Shown here piece after piece: positions 57,221 through 61,647 of a stretch of DNA of 61,647 nucleotides; position 1 is the stretch's first letter; every line of letters starts with the position of its first letter. The position numbers were made by a program, and so were the translations under genes. Below the pieces are notes generated by a model that was not told the origin of the DNA, did no database searches, and was given only the letters and a program-made list of their open reading frames with translations. Source of the DNA: a virus; IMG/VR virus record IMGVR_UViG_3300024520_000072, positions 1-61,647 of that record; one strand, 5' to 3'.

Positions 57221-58575
57221 GGGGGGGCCTCTGCTTTCGATGTGAAGGGGTTGGGCTGAACGAGCGCGTCTGCGTCATTCATGAAGCCGATCAGATTCGA
57301 CAGCATCTCGTCCGCTGCGGTTGCTTTGCGCTGGAGATTCGCCAGGACTCTCCGCTCTCCGTCCGAGCTTATGCAGTCGACGACGACCTCCTGGGTCTGC
57401 CCGAAACGCCAGCAGCGACGGACACCCTGATAATACTGCTCGAAGGAGTGAGAAGGGAAGAAAGTCATGTGATGGCAGTGCTGCCAGTTCATCCCCCAGG
57501 CCCCGATGACCGGCTTCGTCACCAGGACTCGCGCCTCCCCGGATGAGAAGGCCAGGAACTTCTCCTCCTTCTCGTCGTCCGGGTCCTTCCCGCTCACCTG
57601 GATAGCGTCCGGGATGAGTCGCGTGATTCGATCGCCTTCCTCGTTCAGGTGACACCAGCAGATCGCCGCCTCGCCGGTATCCGTGACAAGCTCGGCCACC
57701 TTCTCGCACCGCTCCTTGATCGTGCGCCGCCGTTCTTCGCGTTGCTCTTGTAACCCGACCGCTGGCGTCGCAAACAGCATCCCCTCCTTGAGGGTTCGCG
57801 CTTCGATGACGTGCGCGCGCTGGACCAGCTCGGGAAGGATGAACTCGCCATCCTCGAACCCTGCATCGGAGGGTCGTCGCATCGCTCGCGCCCAAGAGCA
57901 GACCCATCGCCAGAAGGGAGTCTCGGCATGACCCTTGAATCTCCACTGAGCCCCGCCGGACCATAGGCGATTGGGGTTCGCGCTGTTCTGGTCATTCTTG
58001 AAGAACCGCGACAGCATGTCCATGTAGCCCAGCTCGCCGATTGCCTCGCTGCTGGTCCCCAGCTCGACATAGTCATTCGGAGCGGCGGTCGCTGTGCAGA
58101 GAAGCCGGTAGGGTCGTGTCCTCATGAACTCGGTGATCGCCGCTCTCGTCACCCCGTCGAATGCCTTCAGGATCGAGGATTCATCGCACACCACGCCCTC
58201 GACGTCGTTGGGATCGAAGTGATGGAGCCTCTCGTAGTTCGCGATGTTGATCCCTGGCTTGATCGTGCCATCCAGTGAGCGATGAGCCTCAACTCCGAAC
58301 TTCTCCGCCTCTCTGATTGTCTGGGCTGCGACGGCGAGCGGAGTCAAGATGAGGACTGATCCGTTCGTGTGGCGCACGACATTCTCGGCCCATACGAGCT
58401 GGATTGGAGTCTTGCCGAGACCACAGTCAGCGAAGATCGCGGACCTCCCTTTCAGGGTCGCCCATTCGACTAGCATCTCCTGGAAGTCGAAGAGGAAGTC
58501 CGGCATCCAGGACGGCTCGAAACCTGAGTAGCGGGTGTCCTGAGATTTGCCGGCTAAGAATTCCCCGTACTCCAT
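57211..58575 (-). CDS. SNF2/DEAD-type helicase
   Basis: A 454-residue superfamily 2 helicase starting MEYGEFLAGKSQDTRYSGFE. Motif I is FADCGLGKT (about 48-56) and motif II is CDESS. Motif III is LLCTATAAPND, and motif VI is QYYQGVRRCWRFGQT. These fit SNF2-type ATPases, which move on double-stranded DNA. Its stop overlaps the start of the methyltransferase downstream. In phages such a pair may modify or protect DNA or aid replication. Confidence 0.82.
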   Translation of the reverse strand: MEYGEFLAGKSQDTRYSGFEPSWMPDFLFDFQEMLVEWATLKGRSAIFADCGLGKTPIQLVWAENVVRHTNGSVLILTPLAVAAQTIREAEKFGVEAHRSLDGTIKPGINIANYERLHHFDPNDVEGVVCDESSILKAFDGVTRAAITEFMRTRPYRLLCTATAAPNDYVELGTSSEAIGELGYMDMLSRFFKNDQNSANPNRLWSGGAQWRFKGHAETPFWRWVCSWARAMRRPSDAGFEDGEFILPELVQRAHVIEARTLKEGMLFATPAVGLQEQREERRRTIKERCEKVAELVTDTGEAAICWCHLNEEGDRITRLIPDAIQVSGKDPDDEKEEKFLAFSSGEARVLVTKPVIGAWGMNWQHCHHMTFFPSHSFEQYYQGVRRCWRFGQTQEVVVDCISSDGERRVLANLQRKATAADEMLSNLIGFMNDADALVQPNPFTSKAEAPPWL

Positions 58576-58637
58576 GGGTCGGCGGTCTCCTCTGGGTGTC
58601 GTGGTGGGTGGCCCGGGATCTGGCGGAGGTGTCAGAA

Positions 58638-58907
58638 TCAGATTTGCTTTCGGCGTAGCTTGGAGAAAAGAGCCCGCAGCCTCGGCCGCCAGACGTGGAC
58701 GTCCCGCTCGCAGGAGAGCCACACTGGGGGCTGGTTCTCCCCCTGGACGTGGAGCCACACTCGGCCGAAGAGGAGCGCTGAGAGCCTCTCACGGGGGCTC
58801 ATGGTCCAGAGCGAGACGAGCTGGAAGCCGTCGTTCTGGGTGTGGAGATCGGCGCCGCCCGAGAGGGTCCAGACCTGATTCGTCTCGGGGAAGGTGGAGG
58901 GCTTCAT
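58638..58907 (-). CDS. Small Trp-rich hypothetical protein
   Basis: An 89-residue protein starting MKPSTFPETNQVWTLSGGAD, with a basic, Trp-rich C-terminal half (FGRVWLHVQGENQPPVWLSC). The start overlaps the upstream stop by four bases. It may be a small nucleic-acid-binding protein, but no motif supports a function. Confidence 0.65.
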   Translation of the reverse strand: MKPSTFPETNQVWTLSGGADLHTQNDGFQLVSLWTMSPRERLSALLFGRVWLHVQGENQPPVWLSCERDVHVWRPRLRALFSKLRRKQI

Positions 58908-59275
58908 GTGGCCGACCCCAGCACGAGGGGCCGACAATCGCACCCGGACACCCAGGGCGCGTGGATCGCGCGGCATCTCGGGCACTCCCAGCCGAGACCA
59001 GCGGCCGGCAGGGGCTGGAAGTGGATCGCGCACGGGAAGCCATTCGTCCACTTCTGGCATTGCGGGCACCAGTAGCCGATGCCTTGGGGCTCGGGCGGAG
59101 CGGGAACCGTGGTGGACGGGATGACGACATTCGAGGCCGGGTAGGTCGTGGAGGGCTGGAGGGAGGCCAGGGATGTCAGGACAGAGTCGACCTCCTCCTG
59201 GGCCCGTTGGCCTGTCATGAGGAAGTCGGAGAACGGCATGAAGTCCGCCATCGCGCTCTGGTTCGGATCGGGCAT
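58904..59275 (-). CDS. Zinc-ribbon hypothetical protein
   Basis: A 123-residue protein. The N-terminal half is helical and low in Cys. The C-terminal half has two zinc-ribbon halves, WCPQCQKWTNGFPC and WECPRCRAIHAPWVSGCDC, with eight Cys/His ligands in reach. It is coupled by overlap to the gene downstream. A nucleic-acid adaptor is plausible. Confidence 0.7.
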   Translation of the reverse strand: MPDPNQSAMADFMPFSDFLMTGQRAQEEVDSVLTSLASLQPSTTYPASNVVIPSTTVPAPPEPQGIGYWCPQCQKWTNGFPCAIHFQPLPAAGLGWECPRCRAIHAPWVSGCDCRPLVLGSAT

Positions 59276-59278
59276 GGG

Positions 59279-59785
59279 TCAGTCCTCCTCGCAGGAACAA
59301 GCGTCCCCGCAGATTTCCATTCCGAGATCGTGGTAGGGGCAGAGATACTCCTCCAGGGTCCCGCGACGGTAGGCCCGGCGGAGCGTCGTCAGGTGGCGCT
59401 TCTCCTCGATCTCCTCCCGGATCGCCTCGCCGCTCTTCACGGTCGGATAGCGTCCCTCGCGTCGCCGCCTCAGGACGGCCCGGCCGACCTTGGACTTCCT
59501 CCAGTTCGCCTCGCGTCGTTCGCGCTCGCGCTCGGAGATCTTCTCGGCGTAGGCGCGATTCCTGGAGCGGCTCTCCCAGTGTCCGGTGCGGGCCTTCCTG
59601 GGTGCTCGCCTCCAGGAGGCCCCGTCCCAGTAGGTGGAGGCCCCGGAGAGCCCTTTGCGGCGGTCTCGGATGCCAGATCGGAGCTGGGCGCGATACCGGG
59701 CCACGCGGTCCATCGAATTGCTCGCGAAGGTCTTCGCGAGACTCGCGATCCGCTTCTGGAGGCCGATCCGTTCCTTCAGTGTCAT
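59279..59785 (-). CDS. Basic hypothetical protein
   Basis: A 168-residue strongly basic protein starting MTLKERIGLQKRIASLAKTF. The middle has many Arg (RSRNRAYAEKISERERERRE) and the end has Cys (CPYHDLGMEICGDACSCEED). It may bind DNA or RNA, but no fold is recognised. The start overlaps the upstream stop by four bases. Confidence 0.7.
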   Translation of the reverse strand: MTLKERIGLQKRIASLAKTFASNSMDRVARYRAQLRSGIRDRRKGLSGASTYWDGASWRRAPRKARTGHWESRSRNRAYAEKISERERERREANWRKSKVGRAVLRRRREGRYPTVKSGEAIREEIEEKRHLTTLRRAYRRGTLEEYLCPYHDLGMEICGDACSCEED

Positions 59786-60156
59786 CCCTGGGGCTCCCCT
59801 TGTCTGGCCAGCTCTGCGCCGACGGCCACGGCCTCGACCTGGGCGTGGACCCAGGACTCCAGGGCGGCGACTCTCGTCTTCAAGCGACCGTTCTCGGCAT
59901 TGACCCTGCGACGATCGGCCATGATATGCGTCAGATCCTCGGCTGAGACCTTGGCGACTGTGACAGACACGAGCCCAGCGCGGACGCTCTCCAGGTAGAC
60001 TCCAGTCCCGGCGTGGACGCCGTCCCCGAGGTCGAAGCGGAGCTTCTTCGCGGCCTCCTCGCAGACACGATCGGACTCCTCGGCCCACCTCCTCGACAGG
60101 GGCACGTCCCCACTCTCGATCTCGAACGTGATGAGCTGGACGACCCGGGTCTTCAC
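59782..60156 (-). CDS. Hypothetical protein
   Basis: A 124-residue protein starting at a GTG that overlaps the upstream stop (GTGA). It is mixed alpha-beta (VVQLITFEIESGDVPLSR), then helical with a possible coiled coil (VNAENGRLKTRVAALESWVH). An earlier in-frame ATG (60192) lies inside the upstream gene and is less likely. No family is recognised. Confidence 0.7.
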   Translation of the reverse strand: MKTRVVQLITFEIESGDVPLSRRWAEESDRVCEEAAKKLRFDLGDGVHAGTGVYLESVRAGLVSVTVAKVSAEDLTHIMADRRRVNAENGRLKTRVAALESWVHAQVEAVAVGAELARQGEPQG

Positions 60157-60602
60157 GATGCCGCCTTCTGGACGTTCTTCGCGACGAGACACGGCCCGGG
60201 GTGGTAGGCCCAGAGCCCGCAGACGCCTGCTGCATCGAGTGGGGAGGCCGGCCTGACCTCCCGACAGCAGACCAGTAGCTCGCGCTGCGCGGCCTTATGC
60301 GCGGCGGCGGCGAGTTGCTCCGCGTTGCATCGACTGTACCGCTGGGGGAGCGGCGGCGGGCCTGGATCCCTCACCGATCCCTCCAGCCAGCCGACACCAC
60401 AATCGAGTTCGTTGGCGAGCCTGAAGAGCCGATGTCGGCGCGGATAGACGTCGCCCTTCTCGTAGGCCAGGATGGACCTCGTCGCGGTGCCGACCGCCTT
60501 GGCCAGAGCCTTCTGGGTGAGATGGCGCGCTCTCCGGACGGCGGACAAGCGCTGGCCGAACGCTACTCGCCTCCCTGGCGCGACTGTTCTGGTGTCGGTC
60601 AT
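60153..60602 (-). CDS. XRE-family transcriptional regulator
   Basis: A 149-residue protein. Residues 15-73 form the helix-turn-helix of the XRE/Cro-CI family: FGQRLSAVRRARHLTQKALA, KAVGTATRSILAYEKGDVYP, and LFRLANELDCGVGWLEG. The C-terminal half has Cys pairs (VCCREV, VCGLWAYHPGPCL) that may hold a metal. No CI-like autoproteolytic domain is seen. It may repress neighbouring early genes. The start overlaps the upstream stop. Confidence 0.8.
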   Translation of the reverse strand: MTDTRTVAPGRRVAFGQRLSAVRRARHLTQKALAKAVGTATRSILAYEKGDVYPRRHRLFRLANELDCGVGWLEGSVRDPGPPPLPQRYSRCNAEQLAAAAHKAAQRELLVCCREVRPASPLDAAGVCGLWAYHPGPCLVAKNVQKAAS

Positions 60603-60859
60603 CCTGGTCTCCTGGTGAATTGCTCGGCGTCCGGGCACGTCTCGAAGTGGGAGACGTAGAGGACGGGCGCCGTCGTGTCTCGCGGGGTGGCCACGAGTTC
60701 AGGGTCTCCCACGAGCTGGGGCTGGAGCCTGTAGACGGTCCGGACTGGCTGGACCGGGATCGTCTTCCCGCTCTTGCGGTTCTTGGCGAAGAGGATCCGG
60801 GCCCGGCAGGACCGGCAGGCCTGCCACTCCAGGCCGCTCTCTTTATGGCGCTCGGTCAC
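60599..60859 (-). CDS. Small zinc-finger-like protein
   Basis: An 86-residue protein with a GTG start preceded by AGGAGG. The N-terminal part has ACRSCRARILFAKNRKSGKT, a Cys pair in a basic loop. The C-terminal part has HFETC as further possible ligands. It is coupled to the XRE gene by overlap, so the two may be regulated together. The role is unknown. Confidence 0.7.
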   Translation of the reverse strand: MTERHKESGLEWQACRSCRARILFAKNRKSGKTIPVQPVRTVYRLQPQLVGDPELVATPRDTTAPVLYVSHFETCPDAEQFTRRPG

Positions 60860-61020
60860 TTCGGGACCTCCTGGTGGATCGGGGTCTCCAGCTCCAGGTA
60901 GCAGGACGAGCGAGGGTCGGAGATGCTGGTGAGGATCAGGATCACGATCACGAAGGCGATCACGCCACCCGGGAACCCTCGGTCGAACCGGCCTCTCGTG
61001 TCTATGACGATCTCCCTCAT
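60856..61020 (-). CDS. Small membrane protein, 54 residues
   Basis: ATG at 61020 to TGA at 60856 encodes a 54-residue protein. One membrane segment lies at about residues 18-33 (GGVIAFVIVILILTSI) and the tail is polar. It starts MREIVIDTRGRFDRG. The start overlaps the upstream stop and its own stop overlaps the next GTG. Such peptides in phages may act at the host membrane. No homology is recognised. Confidence 0.65.
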   Translation of the reverse strand: MREIVIDTRGRFDRGFPGGVIAFVIVILILTSISDPRSSCYLELETPIHQEVPK

Positions 61021-61457
61021 CGCGGTCGGTAGCTCGGGAGTCTAGAAGATGGGGCGGCCAGGGCAGGGGGACGATCGGGGCGGAGGAGGGCCAGGCGCAT
61101 CGCTTCGCGCGCCCTCAGGTCCCGGAAGGCCTCGCTGTCGATCCCGTCATACCACGCCCGCCCGCCATGGGCGAAGGCATCCAGGGCCATCTCGTGGGAT
61201 ATCCGCTCCTGGATCTCCCGGATGTTCCTCATGACCTCCTCGGCTGGTAGAGGGGCCTCGTCGAACTCGGGGACCGTGAAGGTCGACGCCTGGATGGACC
61301 GGAACGAGATGTCCTGGGCCTCGCCGCGCTCGTGGTGGTCGCGTGGCCAGGCGAACTCCTGGGGGACCGGCGTGGTGGGCGAGAGAACGCATCGACAGTT
61401 CGAGAGGACAAGGTCCGCCAGATCGGCCAGGGAGAGCCCGCTGAAGTCGATCGCCAT
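61017..61457 (-). CDS. Hypothetical protein downstream of the PEP-CTERM gene
   Basis: A 146-residue protein starting MAIDFSGLSLADLADLVLSN. After an N-terminal part with two Cys it is mostly helical and ends in a Pro/Ser/Arg-rich tail. The ATG has AGGAGAGAACG upstream. On the circular map it is the next gene after the PEP-CTERM protein (37-714), about 93 bases away. The role is unknown. Confidence 0.7.
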   Translation of the reverse strand: MAIDFSGLSLADLADLVLSNCRCVLSPTTPVPQEFAWPRDHHERGEAQDISFRSIQASTFTVPEFDEAPLPAEEVMRNIREIQERISHEMALDAFAHGGRAWYDGIDSEAFRDLRAREAMRLALLRPDRPPALAAPSSRLPSYRPR

Positions 61458-61514
61458 CGTTCTCTCCTGGTGGAGCTGGGTGTGGAGGCCGCCCGGACGT
61501 TCTGTCTCCTCGCC

Positions 61515-61647
61515 CGGTCCCTCCGGACAAGGCGGACGGCCTCCCCCAAGTTAGCTCCGACGATGGCGACGTCTCGCGGCGAGCGCCAGGGCGGGCAGAC
61601 AGACGGCGAGGCTCAGTAGCTCTCCGGGCTCGGGGAGTGGATGCACG
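61515..61647. repeat. Terminal direct repeat, right copy
   Basis: It repeats positions 1-133, with identity over 126 bases and three mismatches in the outer seven. It allows the genome to be closed at about 61.5 kb. Confidence 0.9.
61551..61647 (-). CDS. Duplicate 3' end of the PEP-CTERM gene (partial)
   Basis: This is the second copy of the last 97 bases of the gene at 37-714, present because of the terminal repeat. It encodes the hydrophobic and Arg-rich end of the PEP-CTERM tail and stops at 61551. It is part of the same gene on a circular map, not a separate gene. Confidence 0.85.
   Translation of the reverse strand, partial: VHPLPEPGELLSLAVCLPALALAARRRHRRS

Noticed and set aside
1-61647. 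tRNA genes, CRISPR arrays or insertion sequences
   Set aside because: I saw no cloverleaf-like sequence with a TTC-type arm, no regular spaced repeats and no transposase; a tool search was not possible.

Overview
This window is an essentially complete genome of a tailed siphovirus-type phage, about 61.5 kb if circularised. The last 133 bases repeat the first 133 bases (126 identical, with 3 mismatches confined to the outermost 7), which is what a circularly permuted genome or a circular assembly looks like when opened inside a gene. The DNA is visibly GC-rich and genes are packed tightly, often with ATGA, GTGA or TAATG overlaps. There are no tRNAs, no CRISPR array, no insertion sequence and no recognisable integrase. 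An M15-type endolysin, a nested Rz/Rz1-like spanin pair and two phage proteins with PEP-CTERM sorting tails point to a Gram-negative host that carries an exosortase system. The genus cannot be read from the sequence.

Layout. (1) About 0-8.6 kb, minus strand: many small early-type genes, including one PEP-CTERM secreted protein, a DUF932 protein and several small zinc-binding or membrane proteins, served by recurrent promoter-like elements and stereotyped ribosome-binding leaders. (2) About 8.6-9.4 kb: a poorly coding stretch with short tandem repeats, one small plus-strand gene and a hairpin. (3) 9.4-13.2 kb, minus strand: replication genes (RusA-type resolvase, TOPRIM primase-helicase). (4) 13.24-13.39 kb: a back-to-back promoter region flanked by an inverted 26-base leader repeat. 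(5) 13.4-21.2 kb, plus strand: HNH protein, YqaJ/lambda-Exo-type exonuclease, a phage-borne orotate phosphoribosyltransferase, RecT annealing protein, a DUF3820-like protein, a winged-helix protein and an SMC/Rad50-like ATPase, followed by tiny membrane and zinc proteins. (6) 21.2-54.2 kb, minus strand, transcribed from high to low coordinate: ParB-methyltransferase fusion, DUF5681 protein, large terminase interrupted by an intein, DUF935 portal, head fibre, head morphogenesis (Mu F-like), XkdF-like protease, scaffold, cement proteins, major capsid, connectors, tail terminator, tail tube, tail assembly chaperones G/GT joined by a canonical -1 frameshift, tape measure, tail-tip proteins, receptor-binding protein, then a lysis cassette that includes the second PEP-CTERM protein. 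(7) 54.4-61.5 kb, minus strand: accessory genes, including an overlapping SNF2-type helicase and DNA methyltransferase pair and an XRE regulator.

How it works together. Exo, RecT, the SMC-like ATPase, RusA and the primase-helicase make a self-contained recombination and replication set. PyrE suggests the phage supplements pyrimidine synthesis. The methylase, helicase and ParB-methyltransferase genes suggest DNA modification or anti-restriction. The structural module is a complete siphovirus set. The least usual content is the pair of PEP-CTERM proteins, which would let the phage use the host exosortase to place its own proteins at the cell surface.
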